Shown: positions 53,206 to 62,427, counted from the stretch's first letter. The stretch: 64,000 bases of DNA from CAYNNQ01 sp964398785 (GCA_964398785.1 CAYNNQ010000007.1:24209-88208); one strand, 5' to 3'. Numbers and translations: made by a program. The notes: generated from the letters alone by a model not told the origin.

Positions 53206-54042
53206 TTGGAAGAGGGGTCGGACAGTAGTAGTTTTTGGTCGATGCTGCGGCGTGTTTTCGGTCAAAAATGTGATTTGCCCTTGGAGGATGTTATTCTGGA
53301 GGCCAAGGAGGAAGGAGAACTCAAGGGCGATGAAGTGGCGATGCTCTTAAATGTCCTCCAATTGGGCCAGAAACAGGCCAGTGAAATAATGGTCCCCCGG
53401 ACGGATTTGGTATGCACGGTAGCGGAAAATTCTTTGCCTGAATTGTCCCAGGTGATTATAGACAGCGGACATTCGCGTATTCCCATATACCGAGAGAATC
53501 GTGATCACATAGTGGGGATTGTGCATGCCAAGGATTTGTTGAGGCATCTCCTTGCCGAAGAGAAAGACCGGGACAAGGTGGAGGACATAATGCGTTCTCC
53601 TTTTTTTGTCCCGGAAACAAAAAATATAAAACAGATATTGGTTGAATTTCAGAGTAAAAAGAGCCACATGGCGATTGTTCTGGATGAGTATGGCGGGACT
53701 TCTGGATTGCTGACCCTGGAAGATGTTTTGGAGGAGATTGTCGGCGAGATCGAGGATGAATACGACCCGCCCAAGCAGGAAGAAATCGAGATATACGAGG
53801 ACGGGGGGATCCTGGCTTCCGGAAGGACGAATCTGGAGGATTTGAAAGAGCGTGCCGGCGTTGAGTTGTGGTCCGATCATGTAGAAACCGTGGGAGGATA
53901 TGTATGCGGTCTTATTGGTCGGGTTCCGGAAAAGGGAGAGGAAGTGCGGTATGGTGGCTATTTGTTTCAAGTGCGAGAAGCGGATGCAAAACAGATAAAA
54001 TCGCTTCTCATTTTAACCATTCCTGAAGAAGACTCGCAATGA
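53206..54042 (+). CDS. corC: CorC/HlyC-type CBS domain protein
   Basis: A 278-residue cytoplasmic protein with two CBS domains (IMVPRTDLVCTV near 61, IMRSPFFVPETKNI near 124), the closing VLDEYGGTSGLLTLEDVLEEIVGEIEDEYD near 158, and a C-terminal CorC_HlyC domain. It lacks the DUF21 membrane part, as in CorC/YbeX, which is often next to lnt as here. TTG 53206 is chosen as start because TAAGGAGG sits 6 bases upstream; an in-frame ATG 53185 lies before that site. The last 4 bases overlap lnt (ATGA). Confidence 0.87.
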   Translation: MEEGSDSSSFWSMLRRVFGQKCDLPLEDVILEAKEEGELKGDEVAMLLNVLQLGQKQASEIMVPRTDLVCTVAENSLPELSQVIIDSGHSRIPIYRENRDHIVGIVHAKDLLRHLLAEEKDRDKVEDIMRSPFFVPETKNIKQILVEFQSKKSHMAIVLDEYGGTSGLLTLEDVLEEIVGEIEDEYDPPKQEEIEIYEDGGILASGRTNLEDLKERAGVELWSDHVETVGGYVCGLIGRVPEKGEEVRYGGYLFQVREADAKQIKSLLILTIPEEDSQ

Positions 54043-55565
54043 GGTACTTTCCATTAATATGGGGGATACCCTTAGCCGCATGCGGGATCGCATTTGGTTT
54101 CGCCAATTCGGTTTTTTATTTTCCCCTGTGCATTTTTCTTTTTTTAATTACAGTAAATCATTGTGCCTTGACTCTTCTTCGCGGCCGGGACATATTCCGG
54201 ACCGTTTTGTTTATCGCCGTGGTCGCCTATGCAGCGGGACTATATTGGATTGTCGTCCCGGTGCATTATTATGGACACATGCCATGGGCGCTCGCCGTGC
54301 CGGCCGCGTTTTTTATTTCCCTGTATGTTGCAGTTTATGCGGCGGTTTACGCTTTGGGGCTCTATTTTTTCCGAACCCGGATCCCTTTTTTGGTGTTGGG
54401 GATATTTGCCGGAACGCTTTGGGCTAGTCTGGAGTGCCTACGGCAGTGGATATTCGGGGGGTTCCCCTGGCTGAGTCTGGGTTCCGCCTTTGCCGGTTGG
54501 CCGCAAACAATTCAGGCTGCTCAGTGGGTGGGAGAGGTCGGCATCTCCGCTTCCATTGCTTGTATGGCTTTATGGCTTACTCGACCTGGTCCGCGCACAG
54601 TTGCCGCCGCTGTTATTCTGGGATCTTTGTTGCTTTTTCCCGGATTTCTACAAGGAGAACTCCAAATAAAAGATCCAGTGTCCAGCCTTCTGGTCCAAGG
54701 CAATATCGACCAGAACAAGAAATGGAGCAAGAATTTCAAGCAAAATACTCTAGATAAATATAAAAGGCTAACCCTGTCCGGCTGCGGAAAAGATATCCCG
54801 GATGTGGTTATTTGGCCTGAGACAGCCATGCCTTTTTATGTACAGGAAGTGAATTCCGAGAGCCGTGAATTGCGTAAATTTGTCCTTGAAAAGGATATAC
54901 GGCTGATAGTGGGTGCTCCGGGTTACGAGATGCTGGAAAACGGGGAAGGTGACTACAGACTCTTCAATCGGGCTTTCTTGTTTAATGCTAAGGGCAAGAT
55001 TCAGGACACATACGACAAGATGCATTTAGTCCCCTTTGGTGAATATGTCCCCTTTAAAAGCCTCTTCCCTTTTATAGGTAAGCTAACTCACGGTGTTAAG
55101 GACTTTTCTCCGGGGGGGGGCCATAGTCCCCTGCAATCGGGTACACTTGCCTTGGGAACATTCATCTGCTACGAAACGATATTTTCCCATGAGGTACAGA
55201 GAAAAGTAGAAGCTGGAGCCAACTTACTGGTAAATATAAGCAATGACGCGTGGTTCGGGGAAACCTCCGCTCCGTATCAACATTTGTATATGGCTGTGAT
55301 GCGGGCTGTGGAACAACACAGATTTTTACTCCGAGCTACAAACACCGGAATATCCGCGTTTATCTCCCCCTCCGGAGAGGTGATGAAAAAAAGCGACATC
55401 TTTACGGATGCTACCCTGCGGGGAGAGGTTTCTTTGCTTCAAAAGAGGACTTTTTTCAGTAAGCATTTTAATTTTGTGCATCTTTTTTGGTTCCTTCTTC
55501 TGGGGGGGTTTTTTATTCATCGCTTAAAAGGAAAAAATGCCAAGAAAACGGTTAATGGAAGATAA
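54039..55565 (+). CDS. lnt: Apolipoprotein N-acyltransferase Lnt
   Basis: A 508-residue enzyme with about seven membrane helices in 1-210 and a C-terminal nitrilase-type domain. The catalytic triad is visible: Glu261 in WPETA, Lys327 in YDKMHLVPFGEY and Cys377 in FICYE. It adds the third acyl chain to lipoproteins; at least two lipoprotein genes are in this window. It ends 2 bases before prfB. Confidence 0.94.
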   Translation: MRYFPLIWGIPLAACGIAFGFANSVFYFPLCIFLFLITVNHCALTLLRGRDIFRTVLFIAVVAYAAGLYWIVVPVHYYGHMPWALAVPAAFFISLYVAVYAAVYALGLYFFRTRIPFLVLGIFAGTLWASLECLRQWIFGGFPWLSLGSAFAGWPQTIQAAQWVGEVGISASIACMALWLTRPGPRTVAAAVILGSLLLFPGFLQGELQIKDPVSSLLVQGNIDQNKKWSKNFKQNTLDKYKRLTLSGCGKDIPDVVIWPETAMPFYVQEVNSESRELRKFVLEKDIRLIVGAPGYEMLENGEGDYRLFNRAFLFNAKGKIQDTYDKMHLVPFGEYVPFKSLFPFIGKLTHGVKDFSPGGGHSPLQSGTLALGTFICYETIFSHEVQRKVEAGANLLVNISNDAWFGETSAPYQHLYMAVMRAVEQHRFLLRATNTGISAFISPSGEVMKKSDIFTDATLRGEVSLLQKRTFFSKHFNFVHLFWFLLLGGFFIHRLKGKNAKKTVNGR

Positions 55566-55567
55566 TA

Positions 55568-56693
55568 ATGTCTAGTGCGCACAAGATGTTGCAACTTTCC
55601 GATCTGAGAAACGAGGCTGAGGATCTACTTGAGCGTTTTGCCTCTTTTTGGGGGCGGCTTTGACCTGGAGAGTCAAAAGAACCGCCTTGCGGAGATAGAA
55701 AGTGTCCTGGCTCGTCCCGAGTCATGGGACGATCCGGAAAGCATGACTCCGCTTCTCCAAGAGAAGAGTCAGTTGGATGCCCGTGTACAAAGACTGGAGG
55801 ATCTGGAAAAGGTCCAGGAAGATCTCCGGGAATGGCTGGCACTAGCTGAAGAAGATAGTGGTTTGGAGGTCTTGCAGGCCCTGCAGGAGAACTTGAATCT
55901 TTTGTCCCGAAGCTTGGATCGGGCGGAAGTGGAGACCTTGCTTTCCGAGCCCGCAGACAAGGCAGCGGCTATATTGGAGATACATCCCGGAGCCGGCGGA
56001 ACCGAGGCCCAGGACTGGGGGGAGATGCTTTTGCGGATGTACAAACGCTGGGCGGAAAGAAGGGATTTTAAGGTTGAATATCTGGATTATCTCCCCGGTG
56101 ATGAGGCTGGAATCAAAAGTGTGGCTATGCAGGTAAGCGGGGAATTTTGTTACGGATTGCTCAAAGGGGAAAAAGGAATCCACCGTCTTATACGTCTTTC
56201 CCCTTTTGATACCTCCGGACGCAGGCATACTTCTTTTGCTTCTGTGGACGTATATCCCCAAGTAAGCGACGATATTGATATAGAGGTTCAAGACGAGGAC
56301 CTTCGAGTGGACGTTTTTCGTTCCAGCGGCCCGGGCGGGCAACATGTGAACAAGACCAGTTCCGCTATTCGTATTACCCATATCCCCACGGGGATAGTCG
56401 CTCAATGCCAGAATGAAAGATCGCAAAGCCGAAACCGGGAGGCCGCTTTCAAGCTTTTGAAAGCCAAGCTCTACGAAATAGAGCTAAAAAAGCGGGAACA
56501 GGAAAAACAGTCTGAATATGAAAGCAAAAATTCCATAGCCTGGGGCAGCCAGATAAGGACTTATACCCTGCAACCGTACAGGTTGGTCAAGGACCATCGG
56601 ACCGGTTCGGAAACCGGTAATGTGGACACGGTACTGGATGGGGATATCGATTTTTTCATGCGTAGTTATCTTTTGAAAGGCTATGCCAAGTAA
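55568..56693 (+). CDS. prfB: Peptide chain release factor 2, with programmed +1 frameshift
   Basis: The gene is read as 55568-55660 joined to 55662-56693, giving 374 residues. The first 31 codons (MSSAHKMLQLSDLRNEAEDL...) end at CTT TGA C; a +1 slip on CTT continues with GAC CTG GAG. A purine-rich TGGGGGCGG just upstream is the internal Shine-Dalgarno that stimulates slipping, the same autoregulation as in E. coli: low RF2 favours the slip and more RF2. RF2 features are the SPF motif in LSPFDTSGRR and GGQ in GPGGQHVNK. It overlaps the diguanylate cyclase gene by 11 bases. Confidence 0.95.
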
Positions 56694-57537
56694 ACCTTTG
56701 TCCGTCTATGGCCTCAATGCTGAGGATATGCTATCCGAACTTGAGGAACTGGAAGCTATTATCCATTCCACATCCAGTCCCGAAGGTGATTTGCCGGATG
56801 TCTCGTCTTCCGCTTTGGTCCGTTTCGTACACGGAGTCTCCGAAGAACAACTCGCTGAGTTTTTGCGGGCTCATGAATTGGAAGAAAGATGGATGGCCTT
56901 TGCGCTAGGGGAAAAATTTTCTTCTCTGGAACGATTTAGCTCTTTATTGGAAAGATTGATTGAGGACCGCAACCGGGACTTTTTAACCGGTTTGGGCAAC
57001 CGTAGATATTTTGAAAGGGCTCTGTCCAGAGAACTGGAACTTGCCTTTGAATTCCGGGTTCCTCTGACTTTGGTTATTTTGGATGTGGATGATTTTAAGG
57101 AAATAAATGACACATACGGGCATTCCGCCGGGGACGAAGCCCTCAAGTATCTGTCCGAAGTACTGGATAGGGAGACGAGGGCCACTGATGTGGCTGCGCG
57201 TATAGGCGGAGAAGAGTTTGCCCTTATTCTATCCGGGTCCGGGTTGCGTCGATCGGAGACAATTATTGACAGGATTAGGACCAATATCTCTCAAAATGCG
57301 GTTAAAGACCCGCATACCCAAGCAGAGATAAACATAACCGTCTCCATGGGGGCTGCCGCATACAGGGGAATTGGCTGGCTGGACCGGGATACTTTTTTCC
57401 AGGAGGCGGACAAGGTCGTTTATAAAGCCAAAAGCAATGGGAAAAATCGGGTGGAAAGTACTGTTGTGGTAGGATTGAAGTCGGAAGAGACCGCGGTGGT
57501 TGGCCGTGAAGAAAAAAGATTTTTGTTTTCCGGATGA
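56683..57537 (+). CDS. Diguanylate cyclase (GGDEF domain)
   Basis: A 284-residue protein. A helical N-terminal part of about 100 residues without a known sensor fold precedes the GGDEF domain (RDFLTGLGNRRYFERAL near 105, the active loop RIGGEEF near 173). The inhibitory RxxD site is present five residues before the loop (RATD). It should make c-di-GMP with product feedback. The start lies inside the end of prfB, so the two are likely coupled. Confidence 0.9.
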   Translation: MPSKPLSVYGLNAEDMLSELEELEAIIHSTSSPEGDLPDVSSSALVRFVHGVSEEQLAEFLRAHELEERWMAFALGEKFSSLERFSSLLERLIEDRNRDFLTGLGNRRYFERALSRELELAFEFRVPLTLVILDVDDFKEINDTYGHSAGDEALKYLSEVLDRETRATDVAARIGGEEFALILSGSGLRRSETIIDRIRTNISQNAVKDPHTQAEINITVSMGAAAYRGIGWLDRDTFFQEADKVVYKAKSNGKNRVESTVVVGLKSEETAVVGREEKRFLFSG

Positions 57538-57547
57538 TAAGAATAAG

Positions 57548-57678
57548 GACGCAACTGCAAAATGTTGAAGTGTGGCGTTAAATGTACAAATTAAGTTCTG
57601 TAAATATTTGATTTTACTTAAGACTTAACATTTAACAACTTAAAACTGCCTGCAAAAAATATATTTTTTGCAGGCGCA
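57548..57678 (-). repeat. Type A element, reversed copy, about 131 bp
   Basis: It begins GACGCAACTGCAAAA (the usual right end, reversed) and ends with the hairpin GCCTGCAAAAAATAT / ATTTTTTGCAGGC (57648-57675). Flanks AGAATAAG and TCAATAAAG are an imperfect direct repeat. It lies 10 bases after the diguanylate cyclase gene. Confidence 0.7.
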
Positions 57679-57775
57679 TCAATAAAGGCTCTGTGAAGTC
57701 AATTATATCCCCTTGTGTATGTTTCTAGTCGGGGATTTTTAATTATTTGATACAAAATAAGATTATGTTTTAAAG

Positions 57776-58582
57776 ATGAAAAAACAACATACTTTCAGTT
57801 TGTCCGTGATGAGCGGAAAAGGGGGAGTGGGCAAGACCAATTTGAGCCTTAACCTGGCTTACGCATTGTATCAGGAATACCTGTCAGCCATTGTAATGGA
57901 CTGCGATTTGGGCTTGGCCAATCTTGATGTCCTTTTGGGGATTTCTCCGGAAAAGAATATGCAGGATCTTTTGCAGGGCAATGCAGAACCCGAAGAGATC
58001 ATATGCTCCTTGGAATCCAACGGACTGGATCTTCTCCCTGCCGCTTCCGGAGTGCCCGAACTCGTGGATCTGGATGAGGATATGCAGACTTTTTTGCTGG
58101 GAAAACTGAATGATTTGTTTAATAATTATGAATATTTGTTTTTGGATCTAGGGGCAGGTATAAGTAGCTCCGTACTGTCGTTTGCCCGAATGACACATGA
58201 AAGAATAGTGATTATTACTCCAGAGCCCACTTCGCTTACGGATAGTTATGCCTTGATCAAGGTCTTGAACAACAAGTACGGTATTGACCATTTCTATTTA
58301 GTGGTCAACATGGTGGAGTCTGAACGGGAGGCAAAGCTGGGATATGAACGGATGAAGGCGGCCTGTGAAAAATTTTTGGGGGTAAGCTGTCATTTTCTCG
58401 GGGCCGTGCACAACGACCCACATCTACCCTCGGCAGTCCGAGATCAAAAACCTTTTGTAAAATCTTACCCGGACTCCCGTGCTACAAAGGATATACGGGT
58501 CTTGGCTGATAGGGTGCGTTCTTTGCAAAAAGCAAAGTCGACAAGTATATCCCAGACCAAGATTTTGGATATGAAAAACTGA
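57776..58582 (+). CDS. MinD/ParA-family ATPase, FlhG-like
   Basis: A 268-residue deviant-Walker P-loop ATPase. SGKGGVGKTNLSLNLA at 13-28 is the Walker A with the signature lysine, VMDCDLGLANLDVLLG near 40-55 and LFLDLGAGIS near 122. It resembles FlhG/FleN, which sets flagellar number; the LANLDVLLGI run is typical of that branch. It is placed alone here, without flagellar genes in view. It lacks the amphipathic C-terminal MinD targeting helix; the tail is basic and short. Confidence 0.82.
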   Translation: MKKQHTFSLSVMSGKGGVGKTNLSLNLAYALYQEYLSAIVMDCDLGLANLDVLLGISPEKNMQDLLQGNAEPEEIICSLESNGLDLLPAASGVPELVDLDEDMQTFLLGKLNDLFNNYEYLFLDLGAGISSSVLSFARMTHERIVIITPEPTSLTDSYALIKVLNNKYGIDHFYLVVNMVESEREAKLGYERMKAACEKFLGVSCHFLGAVHNDPHLPSAVRDQKPFVKSYPDSRATKDIRVLADRVRSLQKAKSTSISQTKILDMKN

Positions 58583-58616
58583 GAGAACAAGTCCATTTTC
58601 TGTGCAAAAATAGGTA

Positions 58617-58690
58617 GTTTCCATCCGGAAATGGCTTTTTTCCAGTTTAACTGCGGCGGTTTTCGTAATTATTCGATAGAGCCAAATTTA
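58617..58690 (+). repeat. Type B left-end fragment
   Basis: GTTTCCATCCGGAAATGG and the next 50 bases match the left part of type B. The flank TAGGTA (58611-58616) again fits TAnnTA. The right end is missing; a type A element follows. Confidence 0.6.
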
Positions 58691-58703
58691 GCACCTAAAA
58701 GGA

Positions 58704-58818
58704 AGAGCCTGCAAAAAATGTGTTTTTGCAGGTAGTGTTAAGTTTTGAGTGAAATCAAAGAGTTGCAATGTTTGATTTGTGCGGATAACTCCAGTATTCG
58801 ACTTTTTGCGGTTGCCTC
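58704..58818 (+). repeat. Type A element, 115 bp, exact target duplication
   Basis: It begins AGAGCCTGCAAAAA and ends TTTTTGCGGTTGCCTC. TAAAAGGA is repeated exactly on both sides (58696-58703 and 58819-58826). The length equals that of the copy at 27253. Confidence 0.85.
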
Positions 58819-58922
58819 TAAAAGGATAAATTGTTTTTGGGCCCTTGACTTTTTTCTGCTTTTTCAGGCAAGTATGATTTAAATATAGGCAGTTGAATAT
58901 TTTTCAGCAGTGGAGAAGAGAG

Positions 58923-59198
58923 ATGAATAAAAGCGAATTGATTCGGATTTTGGCAGAGAAAAGGAAAATGTCGCATGAGGATGCGTCCCAGATCGTGAAC
59001 ATCTTTTTTGATTCCATGAAAGATGCCCTGAAAAATGGGGATCGCGTGGAAATCAGGGGATTCGGCAGCTTCAAGATGAAGCATTACGATGGCTATGTGG
59101 GACGCAACCCGAGGACGGGGGAAAAGGTTAATGTCCAGCCCAAAAGATTGCCTTTTTTTCGGGTGGGGAAAGAACTGCGCGAATATCTGAATCAATGA
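58923..59198 (+). CDS. HU/IHF-family DNA-binding protein
   Basis: A 91-residue histone-like protein. It starts MNKSELIRILAEKRKMSHEDAS, has the core FFDSMKDALKNGDRVEIRGFGSFKMK near 28-53, and the DNA-bending arm with GRNPRTGEKVNVQPKRLPFF near 59-78. The start sequence and the Pro in NP favour the IHF-beta/HU-like group. ATG 58923 follows GAAGAGAG. It overlaps the next gene by 4 bases (ATGA), so a DNA-binding protein and a putative selenoprotein are translated together. Confidence 0.92.
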   Translation: MNKSELIRILAEKRKMSHEDASQIVNIFFDSMKDALKNGDRVEIRGFGSFKMKHYDGYVGRNPRTGEKVNVQPKRLPFFRVGKELREYLNQ

Positions 59199-60046
59199 TA
59201 CTTCGCCTTTTCTTCTCATTTTTATTCTTGGCAGCTTTAACCTGCGGAGGGGCGTTTCCTTGTCCTGCAGAAGAGATCCAGTTAGAGCTTTGCTATACAG
59301 CGAATACATATGGCAAAATTGAGCCATGTCCAGTCTGACGAGGAAAGACTTTAGGTGGATTGGCCCGGAGGGCCAGTTTTTTTCAAAAGTTACGTTCGCA
59401 AAAAAAGTCGGTTTTGTTACTGCGGGGCCCGTATGAGTATTTCTCCCCGGGAAAAAAGAAAAATCCCTCTTCGAGTTTATTTAAAAGACTAAATACGGTC
59501 TTTTCCCGATTGGATTATGACTTCAGTTTTCCCCTTTCTCTTAAGTACAGTAATCAGGGAAGGAAAGCGCTCTCTTTTACCAAAGACGACTTGGGAAAAG
59601 CCGTAATCCATACACAGAAAGGGGGTTTGGGGGTTGTCCTGTTGCCTACTAAACTGCAGGAGGGGGATTATTCCAAGATTAACGGTGCCGTTCAAGATTT
59701 CCGGGCTAATGGTGATGTGTCTTTGGTGATTGCAGTTTCTGCCTTGGGGGCGAAAAAAGAAAACTCTCTTTTTCAGGGGCATGGATTTGTTCCGGATATC
59801 CTTTTGGGTGGAGGGGAAGGCGCCGGTCTTCGCGGACGCCTCAAAAACGGGGGGAAAACCCTGTGGGTGCGCCCTTATCCCGAAGGGAAGTCAGTGAACT
59901 ACATCCGGATACTTTCTCCTCTTGGCCCAGTAAGCTCCGGTAAATGGAAGAAGAATAAAAACGTGCAATTCGGTGTCTACTCCCTGGGGGGAGATATTCA
60001 AAGCGATCCCGGGATAAAAAAACTTTTGGATGAAGTGAGAGAATAA
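59195..60046 (+). CDS. UshA-like selenoprotein candidate with in-frame UGA (Sec48)
   Basis: A single frame of 283 residues if the TGA at 59336-59338 is read as selenocysteine. The first part is a signal peptide (MILRLFFSFLFLAALTCG) and LELCYTANTYGKIEPCPV; then TGA; then RGKTLGGLARRASFF and about 220 more residues in the same frame. The homologous UshA-type family has a Cys-rich motif before GGLARRA (EPCGC...GGLARRA), so the TGA falls where a Cys/Sec is expected, in a C-P-V-U arrangement. A hairpin at SECIS distance follows. The alternative is two pieces broken by a nonsense codon, but both sides stay in one frame with family sequence across the join. It overlaps the HU gene and ends 1 base before dapF. 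The metallophosphatase metal motifs are not evident, so it may be a redox relative, not an active nucleotidase. Confidence 0.8.
59362..59374 (+). promoter_or_regulatory. Candidate bacterial SECIS hairpin
   Basis: GGCCC, loop GGA, GGGCC: a 5-bp perfect stem with G as the first loop base, the loop beginning 28 bases after the TGA. Bacterial SECIS elements are small stems with a loop G roughly 16-37 bases after UGA, so position and loop fit. It also codes for residues ARR. Folding of a larger window was not computed. Confidence 0.5.
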
Positions 60047-60047
60047 A

Positions 60048-60887
60048 GTGACATTGGGAGCTTTCGATAGTGGTGTTTTTTATAAAATGCAGGGGAGCGG
60101 CAACGATTTTATACTTTTTGATAACCGGGAATTGTCGCTAACCACGGAGCGGATGTCTAATTGGGCGATCACCCTATGCCCCCGTGCATTTGCCGTGGGT
60201 GCGGACGGCATGATATTCCTTTCACCCATCCAAGCTTCCGGGGTGGATTATAAGTGGGATTTCTATAACTCCGACGGTTCCCGGGCGGAGATGTGCGGAA
60301 ACGGTTCAAGATGCGCGGCGCGTTTGGCCTTTGAGCTGGGCATGGCCGGCCGGGATCAGGTTTTCCGGAGCGATGCCGGGGATGTGGAGGCGCATATTCT
60401 GGAGGATGGTGCAGTTCGGGTGCAGTTGCCTTCTCTTTTGGACCTAGAGACAAATATAGACCTGCAGATGGCTGATTTTGATAGTTCGCGCATACACTTT
60501 GCAAATACCGGGGTCCCGCATGCGGTGATTACATGTGATGATCTGCAAAGTATAGATGTCCCTGCAATAGGCGAATATATCCGAAATCACGGCCGATTTG
60601 CACCGGATGGTGCGAATGTCAATTTTATCCAGGTAATTGATAAAGACAATTTGCTTTTGCGCACCTATGAACGAGGAGTGGAAGACGAGACTTACGCTTG
60701 CGGAACCGGAGCTGCCGCTTCTGTTGCAGTGGCCCGAAAACTCGGATTTTGTTCATCACAAGTGCGTGTGAGGACTTCCGGCGGAGAAGTTCTGGGAGTT
60801 CGCTGTGAAGCGGAAAAGATCTTTCTTTCCGGGGGAGCCACTTTAGTATACAAGGGAGAGCTGAATAGGACCGAGATGGGATTATAG
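60048..60887 (+). CDS. dapF: Diaminopimelate epimerase
   Basis: A 279-residue enzyme that converts LL- to meso-diaminopimelate for lysine and peptidoglycan. The two catalytic cysteines are Cys83 in EMCGNGSRC and Cys218 in YACGTGAAA. QGSGNDFILFDNR is near 15. It starts with GTG 60048, one base after the previous stop. dapA follows 94 bases later. Confidence 0.95.
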   Translation: MTLGAFDSGVFYKMQGSGNDFILFDNRELSLTTERMSNWAITLCPRAFAVGADGMIFLSPIQASGVDYKWDFYNSDGSRAEMCGNGSRCAARLAFELGMAGRDQVFRSDAGDVEAHILEDGAVRVQLPSLLDLETNIDLQMADFDSSRIHFANTGVPHAVITCDDLQSIDVPAIGEYIRNHGRFAPDGANVNFIQVIDKDNLLLRTYERGVEDETYACGTGAAASVAVARKLGFCSSQVRVRTSGGEVLGVRCEAEKIFLSGGATLVYKGELNRTEMGL

Positions 60888-60981
60888 CATTGTTTCCGAG
60901 TATCCTTGGGCGGACCTTCAATACCCGGGAGATATATTTGGGGCCTTGTTCGAAAGCTAAAACCGCAAGGAGGCGATAAGC

Positions 60982-61860
60982 ATGCAATTTAAAGGAGCAT
61001 TAACTGCCCTGATCACTCCGTTCAAAAATGGGCAGATAGACGAGGATACTTATCGGGATTTTATTGAGTGGCAGATAGAGCAGGGGATTGATGGCTTGGT
61101 GCCTTGCGGTACTACAGGGGAGTCGGCCACTTTGAATCACGCGGAACACAAACAGGCAATCAGTATTTGTGTGGGTCAGGCGAAAGGCCGTGTCCCTGTT
61201 GTGGCCGGGGCGGGCTCCAATGCCACCGCGGAAGCGATGGATCTGGCCCGCCATGCCAAGGAAGCCGGAGCTGATGCCGCGCTGATGATAACCCCCTATT
61301 ATAACAAACCTACACCGGCTGGGGTGTTGGCTCATTTTAAAGCCATCGCCAAAGAAGTTTCCATCCCCATGTTTGTATATAATGTTCCGGGAAGGACGGG
61401 CTTGAATGTGTTGCCTCCCACGATGGCCAGGTTATTTCAAGAGATCCCGGAGGTGATCGGCACCAAGGAGGCGTCCGCGAACCTCAAACAGGTTTCCGAA
61501 GTGGTCGAATTTGCAGGCAGGGATTTCTGTGTGCTTTCCGGAGATGATTTTACTGTTCTCCCGCTTCTTTCTGTAGGTGGCCAGGGAGTTATTTCCGTTA
61601 CTTCCAATATAGTTCCGGATATGATGAGCCAGATGTGCGCCGCCTTCCACAATGGAGACCAGGAAAGGGCAAAAGATTTGCATTTTAGTTTGGCCCCCCT
61701 TTGCCGGGCCATGTTCCTGGAGACCAATCCTATTCCGGTTAAGACCGCAGCCTATTACATGGGCAAATGCCCGTTGGAGTTCAGATTGCCTTTAGTGGAA
61801 CTGGCCGGGGATAACGCCGAGGCCCTGAAAAAAGTGCTGCGCGAGCACGGACTGATTTAG
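60982..61860 (+). CDS. dapA: 4-hydroxy-tetrahydrodipicolinate synthase
   Basis: A 292-residue barrel enzyme, the first of the diaminopimelate/lysine branch. The Schiff-base Lys162 is in GTKEAS, Tyr133 in VYNVPGRTG, and the substrate loop GTTGESATL is near 43. A strong AAGGAGG site precedes ATG 60982. A strong terminator follows. Confidence 0.96.
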   Translation: MQFKGALTALITPFKNGQIDEDTYRDFIEWQIEQGIDGLVPCGTTGESATLNHAEHKQAISICVGQAKGRVPVVAGAGSNATAEAMDLARHAKEAGADAALMITPYYNKPTPAGVLAHFKAIAKEVSIPMFVYNVPGRTGLNVLPPTMARLFQEIPEVIGTKEASANLKQVSEVVEFAGRDFCVLSGDDFTVLPLLSVGGQGVISVTSNIVPDMMSQMCAAFHNGDQERAKDLHFSLAPLCRAMFLETNPIPVKTAAYYMGKCPLEFRLPLVELAGDNAEALKKVLREHGLI

Positions 61861-61885
61861 GGCTTCAATGCCCTGGTTTTTCCTT

Positions 61886-61913
61886 AAAAAACCCGCTTTT
61901 AAGCGGGTTTTTT
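61886..61913 (+). terminator. Rho-independent terminator after dapA
   Basis: AAAAAACCCGCTT, loop TT, AAGCGGGTTTTTT; a 13-bp stem with T tail, 25 bases after the dapA stop. Confidence 0.93.
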
Positions 61914-61942
61914 GATTTCTTAGATTTATGAAGGAGCCATAT

Positions 61943-62407
61943 ATGAGTGATGAACCGATTCAGAACCGGTATCCCGAGGATTTTTGTCACTGCTACGGCT
62001 GCGGCAAACTCAATGATGAAGGCCTGGGGATCAAGAGCCATTGGGACGGGCAGGAGTCAATGGCCCGGTTTACTCCGGCAGCTTATCATATCGCCCTGCC
62101 CGGCTATGTCTACGGAGGACTGCTTGCTTCCCTTGTGGACTGCCACGGCGTGGGCACGGCCGCGGCAATAGCCGCGGATGAAGCCGAAACGGGCGGGGGA
62201 GGAACCGATCTCCCCAGATATGTAACCGCTTCTTTGCACGTGTATTACCTGCGCCCGACTCCGCTTGGACCTGAGCTTGTTTTAAGGGGCAGGCTCAAGG
62301 AGAGGCGGAAAAACAAGATGGTTATTGAAGTGAAAATCCTTGTTGGAGAGGAAGTAAAGGTCAAGGGCGAGGTGGTGGCTGCTCCCATGCCCGGAACAAT
62401 GAAATAG
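61943..62407 (+). CDS. PaaI-like hotdog-fold thioesterase
   Basis: A 154-residue protein of the hotdog thioesterase family. It has an N-terminal Cys motif (CHCYGCGKLNDEGLG), the helix GYVYGGLLASLVDCHGVGTA near 53 with the catalytic acid region, and SLHVYYLRPTPLG near 96. It should hydrolyse an acyl-CoA, substrate unknown. ATG 61943 is preferred over 61928 because GAAGGAG lies 6 bases before it. It has its own unit after the dapA terminator. Confidence 0.84.
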   Translation: MSDEPIQNRYPEDFCHCYGCGKLNDEGLGIKSHWDGQESMARFTPAAYHIALPGYVYGGLLASLVDCHGVGTAAAIAADEAETGGGGTDLPRYVTASLHVYYLRPTPLGPELVLRGRLKERRKNKMVIEVKILVGEEVKVKGEVVAAPMPGTMK

Positions 62408-62427
62408 CCCGCCGGTTATCCGGTTAC

